A stretch of DNA of 51,971 nucleotides from Chara braunii (GCA_003427395.1 BFEA01000146.1:718609-770579), one strand, 5' to 3'. Positions 19,912-29,799 are shown, counted from the first letter of the stretch. Numbers and translations are program-made. Notes: a model not told the origin generated them from the sequence alone.

Positions 19912-20041
19912 CTGGTATCTTGGATATGTGGGTTGAGGCAGTCATAGGATAGTCTGTTGATAGCATTGGGGCAGCATGTTTTCGGTTATATCGGCTTCCA
20001 GATAATCCCATTTGGGTCTCTTATTTCATGAGTAAGTTGAT

Positions 20042-21110
20042 TTGTTTAAGTCGCTTCCGGTGGTCTTGAGGTCGCTTCAGGATTCTGGGGGTTTCTTGCT
20101 ACTCATTGTGGGCTTCTTTGATGCGGTTACATTCATAGATCTGTGGTGGTTCGATGCCAGAACGTCGCTGGCTGGTGTTGGAAGTAGATGGTGGGATATC
20201 AAGCGTCCTACTAGTGACGTGGCTAGCTGGTAGGATGGAAATAGGGTACAGCAGCAGCGAAGATGGTGGCTCTGCTGCAGTAAGTCTTGCCGGAGTGAGG
20301 TAAAGAGGATGGATGGGGGTTTCTGGGACGTTCTCTGAATTTTTGCTTACGTGAGTGGGAGAAGTAGATGGTCGGATAACAAGCGTTCTACTAGTGAGGG
20401 GGCTTGCTGGTAGGATGGAAATAGGGTACAGCAGCAGCGGAGATGGTGGCTCTGCTGCAGTAAGTCTTGTCGGAGGTAGGTAAAGAGGATGGATGGGGTT
20501 TTCAGAGGCGTTTCCTGAAGTTTGGCCTATTTTCTGAATTTTGTCATAGTAATTCTTAATCTGGCTCCAATTTTTCTTCGCCAAAGCCGGGTAATGGCCC
20601 CGGTATCCCAAACCGTCAAAATTGTCTTTCAGTTGCTTCTGATGGTCTCGAGATGCTGTTATATCCATAGATCTGCGGTCAGAACGATGCTGGTTGGTGT
20701 TGGAAGTAGATGGCGGGATATCAAGCGTCCTACCAGTGAAGGGGCGAGCTGGTAGGATGGAAATAGGGTATAGCAGCAGCAGAGATGGTGGCTCTGCTGC
20801 ATTAAGTCTTGCCGGAGTGAGGTAAAGAGGATGGATGGGGGTTTTTGAGACGTTTCCTGAAACTTTGCCTAGGTGAGTGGGAGAAGAAGGTTGGATATCA
20901 AGCGTCCTACTAGTGACGGGGCCAGATCGTAGGATCGTAATAGGGTACAGCAGCAGCAGAGATGGTGGCTCTGCTGCAGTAAGACTTGCCGGAGTGAGGT
21001 AATGAGGATGGAGGGGGGTCTGAGTCATTCCTGAATTTTTGCCTATTTTCGGTAACTTGTTTGTAGCTCTTAATCTAGCTCTTAGCCAAAGCCGGGTAAC
21101 TGCAAACTCT
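20042..21110. repeat. Higher-order tandem repeat (about 180-bp units in an about 520-bp duplication)
   Basis: AATAGGGTACAGCAGCAG recurs at 20240, 20420 and 20939, and as AATAGGGTATAGCAGCAG at 20762, each time followed by GGTGGCTCTGCTGCA and GGAGTGAGGTAAAGAGGATG. The larger block also recurs: GCCTATTTTC plus CCAAAGCCGGGTAA at 20525-20595 and again at 21046-21100. The minus strand stays open for 309 codons (20099-21028) as four PIHPLYLTPARL-type units. This could be a real repeat protein, but the open frame follows from unit lengths divisible by three. Confidence 0.75.
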
Positions 21111-21121
21111 CAATTTTTGTC

Positions 21122-21385
21122 AAAAAAAAAAAAAAAAAAAAAGAGGCAGGATACGTGGGGGTTGGAGCTGGTGTGGAACTGACACTTGGGGGCTGGAGCG
21201 GGTGTGGAACTTTGCTCTGTGTGTGTGTGTTTGTGTCATGTGTGCATGTTCAAGATTCCAAGTTCCGAACTTTGAGGTTCGGAGAACTTCGGGCGTTAAT
21301 AAAGTTAACATTTCCAATATGATTAATATTGAATTCATTAGCATGTCCAACCAGTCCCACAAACCTGTGTGTGTCTGTGTCCTGT

Positions 21386-21416
<31 letters not shown>
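21122..21416. repeat. A-tract and T-tract flanking a short TG-rich stretch
   Basis: Poly(A) at 21122-21142, a 24-bp duplicated phrase ending GGTGTGGAACT (21155-21211), a TG repeat near 21221-21236 and poly(T) at 21387-21416. The opposing homopolymers look like the 3' ends of two retroposed pieces in opposite orientation. Confidence 0.5.
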
Positions 21417-21485
21417 CGGACAACCGGACACCGATACACCAAACCGGACTGTCCGGGTCCGGATGTCTGGATGTCCGGTTGTCCG
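21417..21485. repeat. Short inverted repeat of TCCGG words
   Basis: CGGACAACCGGACA (21417-21430) is the exact reverse complement of TGTCCGGTTGTCCG (21472-21485). The space between is filled with more TCCGG/CCGGA words. It directly abuts the poly(T). Confidence 0.6.
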
Positions 21486-22133
21486 AGTCTGGGGCAACCA
21501 TGGTTCTACGTTTCTCCGATTTTTTGGCACATTAACTCGCTGAAGTTGGAGCACTTTTTCAATCATTTTGGCCTACACATCGTAGCAGGGAAATGGAAAA
21601 TGCCCCGAATTTGTTTCACAGTCCTAAGTTTCCCCCCCCATTTATTTAACATATTTCCTGGAAAGATCAGAACCTAATCTACGGAGCCTCACTTTTTCAG
21701 ATTCTTTTGCGCTCTTTGAGCAAAAAAAATATGCCAAAGTTGGCACTGCTTGCTCTTTTTTGAATTTGCCGCGGGCCTCCACATCCCTCAGCTCTACTGC
21801 GCCCCTCAGACTGCTACGGACTCATCGGAAACCCAATTTATGACAGAGTGGGGTGGGAGTGGTGGGTTAAGCACTGTTTCACTTTCCCAAGTGGTCAGGT
21901 GATTCAGATTTGGTCGTACATCTGAGGCCATTGGTTTGACCATGTGGCATTTCTTATGATTTAGGGGTTTTGCTCGGTGAGTGATATGCTTTGCTTTTCC
22001 TTGTCTTTTTCTTGTCTTTTTCTGTTTTGTTCTGTTCTGTTCGTTTCATTCATTTGTTTTGGTCTTTTTTCCCTCCCTCAGTTCCCTTCCATCTTTTGTT
22101 TCAAAGATATCCTTGTACCTTGTTTGCAATAAT
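21486..22133. other. No gene seen
   Basis: Mixed, moderately T-rich DNA. TTTTGTTCTGTTCTGTTCG at 22024 onward is simple repeat. No frame or RNA is recognised. Confidence 0.4.
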
Positions 22134-22528
22134 GAGGGCGTACTCACAGAGCGGTGGTAGTCTAGCAAAATCTGCTGAATTTTCTTTCCCATGTTTGCTG
22201 AAATAATACCCCGCCCGGTCACACATGGGTTGCAAATCAGAAAGGACACGAGCAGGACTCTCTGGCAATTGCAAAATTGGTGCCTCTCATGGTCACAAAG
22301 TGCGGAAATTTTCTTTCCCAAAAGGCGAAAGAGAATTTGTCACGGCCAAAAGAGAATTCGCCACCACCTCTCGAGGTGGTAGCAAAATGCCCATCCCCGC
22401 GGCCCCCAAGGCCGCTGACAAATGCTACCCCGTTTGCAACTTTGGTGGTCGGAAAACCCTAGTGTGACTCTAACAGCATAGCGGATTTTGCGATTTAGCC
22501 AAAAAACCCACTAGTGTGAGTATGCCCT
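22134..22528. mobile_element. Candidate hAT-like MITE (395 bp)
   Basis: The left end AGGGCGTACTCACA (22134-22147) and right end TGTGAGTATGCCCT (22515-22528) are inverted repeats with one mismatch. A second inverted pair lies inside (AGCAAAATCTGCT near 22162; its counterpart near 22478 reads AGCGGATTTTGCG). Including the next base, the right terminus reads CAGGGCATACTCACA, like the CAGGG starts of hAT elements. The flanking 8 bp (GCAATAAT and AGCAAAAG) do not match well, so insertion is unproved. A strong internal hairpin ACCACCTC/GAGGTGGT sits at about 22362-22380. There is no coding capacity. Confidence 0.5.
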
Positions 22529-22552
22529 GAGCAAAAGGCTCGCCACACAGGC

Positions 22553-22577
22553 TGTCGAAACTCAAAGAGTTTCGACA
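22553..22577. repeat. Perfect 11-bp hairpin
   Basis: TGTCGAAACTC, loop AAA, GAGTTTCGACA. Related words CGACAGGTGTC and ACACCTGTCGA recur at 22575 and 22810-22832, and CGCCACACAGG precedes both 22552 and 22638. It may belong to another foldback element around 22541-22840. Confidence 0.65.
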
Positions 22578-22847
22578 GGTGTCAGAAAAAAATTGAAAGT
22601 CGGTGGTCGGCAGTTTGCCCCCCTTCGCCACACAGGTTGTCGAGGGGCAAGGTTTTCGGTCATGGCCAGGCGGACGGGTTTCACGGAAGTTGACGGAACA
22701 CTCCCTGACAACGCAAATTCGAACGCAATTTTCGAAAGGTGTCAAATTTCCGTCACCTGCAGGCGGGAGGAAACGGTTGCTGGAGGGCGGCTGTCGAAAG
22801 TACCATTCTGACACCTGTCGACACCTGTCGAAAGTTTTTTGAGCCGT

Positions 22848-22891
22848 ACACACACACACCCACACCCACACCCACCCACACACACACACAC
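22848..22891 (+). repeat. (CA)n/(CCCACA)n microsatellite
   Basis: CA dinucleotides mixed with CCCACA hexamers. No gene association is visible. Confidence 0.9.
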
Positions 22892-23293
22892 TTGTTGTCT
22901 ACAGCCACAATGCAAAACACAAACACAGCATAATCACTATCTTACCCTACCCCAACCGCATCAAGAGACAAACTCCGGAAAGACGGCAGGGACGCTGCGT
23001 TGCGGGGCGCCTACACCTTGGTTCCCCGCTGGGGACCGGCCGGCATGGCTCGGCCTGCTCCCCGCGCGACACATCAGGGCGGCTTCACCGCCTTTTCACG
23101 TGGCCTCCAACCTGATCGGTTGCACACGACCTGGCGTGTCATCTAAGGACCTTTTGTGAAGGGCGCGGTTAGTAAGGAGGGGTACGACTAGGGTGTGTAG
23201 GGGTGTGTGACGTGGGGTAAAACAAGTGTGGGTGTGAACTGCGTGGCGAATGGTGATGGCGACTTCGGGTGATCTACAGACAGAAGCAGCCGA
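22892..23293. other. GC-rich stretch, no gene seen
   Basis: A GC-rich section (22990-23110) precedes the Asn-rich open frame. I cannot point to a TATA box or another core promoter signal. Confidence 0.35.
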
Positions 23294-24013
23294 GTGGCTT
23301 ACAACCGTCCAAGAGAGTTGCGTGCGGTCCAGCCTGGCGGTGGCAATGCTATGATCGGCTGCTGCTGCGGAAGTGGTCCCGTCGATCGCGTGGCTCCGGA
23401 GCGTGATGCAGGTTGTAGTGGAGATATCATGGGGGTTGGAGGAGGCCCCCCCCCCCCACCTGGATGCGTTCTGGATCGGCCACGATTGGATAGTTTGGTG
23501 CGGCGCCACGACGAGGAGCTTGAGGAGGGGCAAGCTTTGAACGCCGAGCTGGAGGCCCGATATTATGATAACGAAGACGACATCACGGACGATGCCAACA
23601 ACGATGCAAGCACGACCGGCAGCTATACCAACAACAATTTCAGTGCAGCCAGCAACTACATCATCGACAACCACAATAACAACACCAACAATCACGACAA
23701 CGACACCCATACCACCTCTGCTCACAACAACAACGACAACAGTAACAATAACAGAAGCGTCAACAACATCGGCGACATCAACAATAATGAGATACCGCGC
23801 GACAGTGGAAAGGAAGGACGGATTTTGTGCTTGAGCGTGCTCGGGAGTAATAATAACTACAACAATAACAATAACGACAACAACAACAACAACATTAACG
23901 ATAACAAAAATGACACCGCTCACAAGGTGGAAAGTTCGATTGGGCAATCTCTTCCCCCCTCCCCCTTTCCCCTCCTGGATCTTTTCTTGTGTTCTTTGAC
24001 TGCCGATTGGGGT
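23294..24013 (+). CDS. Asn-rich open frame, possible host exon
   Basis: The frame opens at a GTG, not an ATG, and runs without stop into LINE D. Residues 1-90 are mixed (GCCCGSG, a PPPPPG run, LDSLVRRHDEELEEGQALNAEL) and resemble real protein. Residues 95-215 are Asn/Asp-rich, coded by AAC/AAT/GAC triplets. The opposite strand is also open, as a Val-rich frame, which follows from the triplet repeat. A poly-Asn host protein exon is possible, but I recognise no domain. Confidence 0.3.
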
Positions 24014-24015
24014 AG

Positions 24016-24393
24016 ATTGATGGACCAGAATTTACAGACTCGATAAAGCATCAAATCCAAACTGAAATCAATGCTCAATGGGACAAGATAAAAGAAAAAA
24101 TCAAGCATTTATCAACCAAGGCAGAAATTCATAAGCACATTCAACAATTCTGTGACAACTGGCTCGGGGGCACCCAAGGGAGGCAGATGGGAAATGTCAT
24201 TTGGAGGGGGGCAAAAAAAGAGGATACGCCGGAAGGAGGGCAAGAAAGATTTTCAAGGGATTATCGCTTGGTATATCAAGATTGGACAACTGTTGACCCA
24301 GCCATCCCCCTCAGACCCCTCTCAGAATTCCCTGATCCCTTTCCACCTTCAGCCTTGAGCCTAGTTCCTATGAGTTGGTTTGGTGTGGTATGA
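24016..24393 (+). pseudogene. LINE D ORF2 C-terminal domain (open)
   Basis: A 125-codon uninterrupted frame ending at TGA 24391-24393: SIKHQIQTEINAQWDKIKEK, IHKHIQQFCDNWLGG, RFSRDYRLVYQDWTTVDP, FPDPFPPSALSLVPM. It gives the cleanest version of the family's C-terminal domain: a helical, charged first half, then a W-L-G-G hinge and an F-P-D-P-F-P-P motif. Copies A, C, E and G share this order. Its function is unknown to me. Confidence 0.85.
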
Positions 24394-24476
24394 AGTAAGA
24401 ATGGAAATGCTAGGTGGTCATGCTTATCTGGCGCCCGTTCAGGGTGAAGAGGCACAGGAGCCAACTGCTCAGAAGG

Positions 24477-24688
24477 GACGCTGGGCCCAGTTCCCAGCAA
24501 GAGTTACATCTTATCTCCGCAGTGCTAATGATGTAAAGGGACGCTGGACCCGTTTTCCAGCAGGTGCAGCTCCCCACCAATAGAATGGAGCCATCTATCA
24601 AGTAGGGAGAGTAAAGGAGGTGTCTGCTCGTATCAGCACCTCCTCTACTCCCCGTTAATGATGTTAAAAAAAAAAAAAAAAAAAAAAA
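24477..24688 (+). repeat. LINE D tail with duplicated hairpin 1, hairpin 2 and poly(A)
   Basis: Hairpin 1 occurs twice: GGGACGCTGGGCCC with TTCCCAGC (24477-24504) and GGGACGCTGGACCCG with TTTTCCAGCAGG (24538-24565). Then come CTCCCCACCAATAGA and hairpin 2, GGAGGTG and CACCTCC around CTGCTCGTATCAG (24616-24643), and poly(A). Confidence 0.8.
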
Positions 24689-24689
24689 G

Positions 24690-25506
24690 GATTGGGGTGA
24701 TGGGCGAGTGGTGAGGATGATTGAGTTGATTTGTAAACAGGAAGGCCNGGTGAGGGCGCGAGGAGTGGGATGGTGGCGTGAGGGGGTGGGATAGTGAAAG
24801 CCAGACAGCTGGATACACAGGGTTGCAAGTGAGTGGTGCATTTTACTGCATCCTGTTTTGGCCACGTGGCAACAGGATTGTCGATTTTCATTTTTAGCGG
24901 CTTTTTACAACTTAGGATTCAGCCACGCGTCAGGGCAGGCAGTGCACTGAGGGTTGGCATCGGGGCTGCTTGTGTGATTGATTGGCGGGGCAGGCGGAGA
25001 AGTGATGACTGGCACCGGGGCCGCCTGTGTGATGGATTGGTGCCCTGCCACGTTTTTGACTTTTTCTGTATGCACATGCCTGTGATTAATTAGGTTAGCA
25101 CGTGGCTATGAATCTTTGTAAACTGTGTCTCCCCACTTGAGTGGATGCGTGGATTATGAGGATCGTGGGGGGGATACGGTGCACGTAACCTTACATAATA
25201 CAGTGCAATGGTGGAATCGGACTTTGTCCAAGGTTTTGCTATAATTGACTTTCTTGCCCCCTATTCTGAATGCCCCTCCTCCCCGGGTGCTGCAAGAGTG
25301 ATTTTGTAGATGATGAGGGATTCAGACTAGGGATATGACGTTAGATTGCAATGGCTCCCCTCGGTTGAGGGCAATCAATGATGCTCATCGGATTAATGAT
25401 GTGTGCCTGTCTGTCGATTCAGGTCATCACTCATGTTTATAGCAGGATGGACACGTGGCACGCTTACATAACTCCTGTTTGTTTACAAACTACCCCTTCC
25501 TAAAAT
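24690..25506. other. No gene seen
   Basis: Unassigned DNA with one undetermined base (24748). A 30-bp phrase of the type GGCATCGGGGCTGC...GATTGG occurs at about 24956 and again at about 25010 (ACCGGGGCCGCC...GATTGG). Confidence 0.4.
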
Positions 25507-25645
25507 GTTAAGGGATGCTGGACCCGGTTTCCAGCAGGTGTTTATAGCATGGTCTAGGGTTACTGAACCCGTTTTCGAGCAGGTGATGCTCCCCACCGAT
25601 AGATGGAGTCTCCCTTGGGGTGGAAAAAAATAATAATAATAATAA

Positions 25646-25676
<31 letters not shown>
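25507..25676 (+). mobile_element. Tail-only LINE/SINE fragment F
   Basis: The whole insert is tail: GGGATGCTGGACCCGG with TTTCCAGCAGG (hairpin 1), a second, mutated hairpin 1 at about 25556-25585 (GAACCCGTTTTCGAGCAGG), CTCCCCACCGATAGATGGAG, then A-rich DNA that has grown into (TAA)n and (TA)n microsatellites (25625-25676). No LINE coding sequence precedes it. It may be an extreme 5' truncation or a SINE that borrows the LINE tail. Confidence 0.6.
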
Positions 25677-25677
<1 letters not shown>

Positions 25678-25796
25678 AAGAATTGAAACTGAGAGCTAGA
25701 GAGTTCTTCGCGCGAGCGCCGGCCGGTAAGCGCTCTCGCCCGCGCCCTTTTTCGAAGCGTGGCAAGCGCGAACTTTTTGCGCCCTTTCCGTGAGCG

Positions 25797-26190
25797 CCAT
25801 CGCCGCAAGCACCACACGCCATCGCCGAGGAGGAGGTACTTTTCCGCCCCGCCCTTCGGGCGCGGCCGTGTGGTCCGAAGTGAATGAAGAGCATACACTA
25901 TCGTCTACGTCTTGTGTAACCGAGAGCTACAACAGCCAACGTTGTCGGGGGCATGTCTTAACCGAGTATTGGAATTAAGCACGAACTCTCGCATGGTTTC
26001 TGTGCAAGCCATCGCCGAAAGCTCCAAATGCCATCACTAAGGAGAAGATAGCCTCCGCCGCGTCCTCCGGGCGCGGCCATGTGGTTGAAGAGAACGAAGC
26101 GCGTATGCACCAGCGCCTACATCTGGCGAGACCAGGAGCTACAATAGCCAACGTCGCCGGATGCTTGTCGTAGCCGATAACTGGATGCTT
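25797..26190. repeat. Diverged tandem duplication, about 212 bp
   Basis: CATCGCCGCAAGC...GGGCGCGGCC...AGAGCTACAACAGCCAACG (25797-25945) is repeated as CATCGCCGAAAGC...GGGCGCGGCC...AGGAGCTACAATAGCCAACG (26009-26150). No coding frame persists through both. Confidence 0.65.
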
Positions 26191-26269
26191 AAAGAATTCC
26201 AGCCGCTGCACTGTTCCTACTGAGGCGGCCACTCTTATCCTCTCCCAAGGATCAAACTTTTGTCAAGTG

Positions 26270-26837
26270 AGAAGCCATCGTCCCCCTACTAACGCTCTCT
26301 TCTTTTCCCTGCTCTATTCATCCATCATCCCCACTTCACGACCTCTCCCCCACCTCGTTCTTCTCAATGCTTACTCTTCTTAGGATTTCCCGCCTCTTCC
26401 CTTCTTAATTAGTGTCGCCGCGACCTCCCTACAAATTCCCCCTCCATCCTCTACCCGGTCAGCTCCTGGTCAGCTCCTTCGCCCGGGCGTATTCTGGGCT
26501 CCCTCTCACCTGCCCCTCACCTTCTCCCCACCCGCCCGCCGGACTTACAGCCATCTTTCTCCGGTCCACATCTATCGACGTCCTTTCCCCCCACAATTGG
26601 TCTCCAACACCTCTCTCTGTCCTCTCCCCCCCCTCTCTCATAACATCCCAAAGTCTGATCTTTATCTCATCCGTAGACCTACCTCATCGCACCGCCTACC
26701 CGTCTCGTTAGTACTCCACGTTAGCCTCCCCCCCCTCCACCCTCACCATTGCCTCATCTCCACCCGCCCGCCCTTTCCTTCTCTTGTTTCGTTTCGATCC
26801 CCACACCAGTACCATCCTCACCACAATCCCGATCTTG

Positions 26838-26901
<64 letters not shown>

Positions 26902-28150
26902 ATCCTGACTTGCTCCCGCCTCGACCCCGTCTCGGTCCCATCCCCGACCCCATTTCGACACCTCCCCGATCTCAACCCGTCCCTACTCTGATCCTCTCTC
27001 GATCCTATCTCGGACCCACCCACATCCCACATCCTTTCCATCCCAATCGCAAACCTGATCCCATCCCAATCTCGTTTCGCCCCCACACAGTAACTACCAC
27101 GATTCCAGCCCGTTCCCATCCCGACTCCAACTCGATCCCACCATCTCGTCCATATCCCGACCCCTACCCGATCCCACATCCCTCCCAGTCTGAGCTCAAC
27201 CCCAATCCCATCCCACCGCCGAAGTGCACCCACCTCGAACCCTCCTCGACCTCACCTCGACCCCTCCCCGATCCCATCCCGATCCCATTTTGAACCCCTC
27301 ATCGGTTCCATCCTCTCCCCATTCTTGATCTCGATCTTCCCCCTCGATCTCCGCCCCGACCCCGATTCACTACCACCTCGGCCCCACCTCGACCCCAACC
27401 CGATCCTACACCGACCATTTCTCGGACCTATCTCGGTCCCAACCACATCCCACATCCTTCTCATTCTAGTTTCAACCCTGATTCTATCCCAATTTCGAAT
27501 TACTCCCACCCCGACCCTGCCACGAGCCCATCCCGACCCCACCCCGACCCCACCCCGACCCCAACCCGATCCCACCCTATTCCCATCTCGATCCTATCTC
27601 GACCCCGACCCGATCCCACTGCCTTCACAGCCCGTTCTCAACCCTGATCTCACCTCACTCCCGATTTACACCTACCTTGACCCTACCTCGACCCCACCTC
27701 GACCTCATCCCGATCCCATCCTGATCCCATTCCGACTGCATCTAATCCTCGCCTGATCCCTATCCGATCCTATCACTAACTTGCTCGACATCTATTCCCC
27801 CCTCATCCCCCACCACCCTCATCTTTCACCACCGCGTCACCCAACCAACCTCTCGCCGACCTGCCACTCTTTCGCGCATCGCTCCTCTTATACCCGCCGA
27901 TCCTTCCACTTACCTGCCGTTCCTTCTTTCCCCGGCCCACTCACTCATCTTTCCCCCCGGCTAGACACTTACCCTTTCAATCGAGTCATTTCTTCCTTCA
28001 TTATTTGCACCCCCCACCTAATCTTAGCCTGACACTCCCACCCACAACAAGTGATTCGGTCTATACCTCTATTGACCTTCCCGTCCCCCTAGCCCTCCTC
28101 CCCCCTCCCCCCTCCCCCCCCCTCCCTCTCCCTTACCCTTGCTCCCCCCA
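26270..28150. repeat. Long pyrimidine-rich tract with CCCGAT-type repeats
   Basis: Nearly 1.9 kb in which this strand is dominated by C and T. From 26900 to 27760 hexamer-like words CCCGATC, CCCATCC and CCTCGAC follow one another. All frames stay long (Pro/Ile/Thr on one strand, Gly/Arg/Trp on the other) because of the repeat. No gene is likely. Confidence 0.8.
26839..26900 (+). repeat. 62-nt poly(C) run
   Basis: An uninterrupted run of 62 C residues (poly-G on the other strand). A run of this length could form G-quadruplexes or i-motifs. Its exact length in the genome is uncertain, because sequencing is unreliable on such runs. Confidence 0.85.
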
Positions 28151-28219
28151 CACAAGGGATCGACAGACTTCTTAGCAAGAATCAAAGGAGACAGGTTCGG
28201 TTTATTAAAAGAGGAAAAG

Positions 28220-29798
28220 ATGGCAGGTCCAACGCAAGCCACGATTCCAACAGATCAGGAATCACCGAAGAAGATCGTCAACTATTGACAATGAAGCTCT
28301 CAAATTCCTAATCGAGAAGACGAAAGTCCAAGGAATTGAATCCACCGAAAAACAGATACTGGAGGGAAAAGAAGAAGAAGTGGTTATATGGAAATACCCG
28401 GAAGAGAAGATCGCCGAGCTGGATGAGCTGCATGAAAAACACGGAGTGGTATTTAACTTTGCACGCCACGGGGAAGATCTCCAGCCAGCCGAAAAAAGAA
28501 AATGGGTAATCGAAACGATTAGAAAGGAACCAAGATGCAAACAGATTGGTGACACTTTCTCGCTGCAAAACTTGGGCCGGAACAATATCATGGTGTTATT
28601 CATCCATGAGGACCACGCGAGGATTGCAGCAGAAATGCAATCCAGAAACTGCCACGGCTCAGTTTGCACAATCACAATGTGGAAAAAACTCTCAGCCCAA
28701 AGACAGACCCCAAGATTCGCAGTCTCCTACAAACAAACTTTAATGAAGGAGAACTTTTGGGTTCAATTCGACAACATACAACTGGGCTACCACGGATTGC
28801 TGATGGACAGGCTCGAAAGACAATATACAGCGAACAAAGTCGTGAAATGGATTCTACCAACGCCAGACTTCCTGGTGCCTCACTGTGACACTTTGACAAC
28901 AATCCTGGACGTGCAAACGGATGATCCGCCTGTTTTCCCTCAGATCTGGAAATTCCAGATTGAAAACAGGGTGATTGAAGTAAGGATATCTACGAGAACC
29001 TCGCCGATCTGCTTTCGATGCAGAGAACGAGGCCACCTCTGCACTGACCCGAGTTGTCCCAAGTTCCCGAAGCAAGCCAAAGAAAGGAAGCTTCTACCGA
29101 ACATGCTGGTAGAAGTGGAAGATGCACCTGGTATTTGGTACGTGGCCGACCCGTGTTACGACGGATGGGTCTTCGACGACAACCTTGATGAACCCGACTG
29201 GGTATGGCACTTTGCAGACCAGTCTCCTTCCACCAAAAAACCGGACGTTTTCCCCCCGGCAGATAGCAGATGGCAAAAGAAAGCGATGGGGAAAGTTAAA
29301 GGCAACCCGACGAAGATCAACACTAGCCCCATTACAGACTCACGGGTGATTAGGGAGGAAAAAGCAAGGGAAGATTTGTTGTGGGATCTTGACACAATAA
29401 GGGAGCAGATCGAACAGGAGTACAATAAGGAACCAGGCTCGTTAAGAGAAGCATTGAAACAAGTCGTACAACAAACATACAAAAGAAGGAACAAATCACA
29501 AGCCGACAACAAACGCCAGCTACAAGGCGATGGCGGGTCGGCAGAGAAAGAATCGAGATCAAAGAGGAGGGTAGGGGAGTGAGCAGGAGGGAAGGAAACG
29601 AGAACGACAGAAACCGGGGCTGAAGGGGAAGGAATGGAGATGGATCTGACGGGAGGACAGGCAGACAAGGAATCTGAGGGGGAAGGACACGACACCAAAC
29701 GCTGCCTCCACAGAAGAGGAGGATGGTTCCACGCAGTCTCTGACTTGACTCAGAGACTATGTGGAATGAGCAAAAAGGGAAAGGGAACATGCGTTTGA
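28220..29798 (+). pseudogene. LINE B ORF1 with CX2CX4HX6C zinc knuckle
   Basis: A possible start is ATG 28220 (MAGPTQATIPTDQ), with a frameshift near 28285. The conserved frame is open from 28263 to 29579. It includes EEEVVIWKYPEEKIAEL, LMKENFWVQFDNIQLGYHG and NRVIEVRISTRTSPICFRCRE, then the knuckle CFRCRERGHLCTDPSC near residue 217 of the 400-residue frame, and GIWYVADPCYDGWVFDD. It then becomes charged and Lys/Arg-rich. TGA at 29580 interrupts the frame, which stays open to 29796. Expected role: RNA binding and RNP formation. Copy C (43790-44994) has the same order. Confidence 0.8.
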
Positions 29799-29799
29799 T

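Larger units (their letters stand above)
24014..24689 (+). mobile_element. LINE copy D, 5'-truncated, with target duplication
   Basis: Only the last 0.7 kb of the LINE is present: C-terminal coding domain, untranslated stretch, two-hairpin tail and a 23-nt poly(A) (24666-24688). GATTGGGGT occurs just before the element (24005-24013) and just after its poly(A) (24690-24698), a 9-bp target-site duplication that fixes both ends. The coding part is still open and the duplication is intact, so it is one of the younger insertions here. Confidence 0.9.

Noticed and set aside
20042-21110. CRISPR-like array
   Set aside because: Units are about 180 bp and repeat along their whole length; there are no short repeats with unique spacers and no cas genes.
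23096-23947. 283-codon Val-rich open frame on the minus strand
   Set aside because: It is the shadow of the AAC/GAC triplet repeat on the other strand; Val/Ile runs are simply its complement.
26754-27756. Long Gly/Arg- and Pro/Thr-rich frames on both strands
   Set aside because: They span the poly(C) and CCCGAT-type repeats. All frames are open because of composition.
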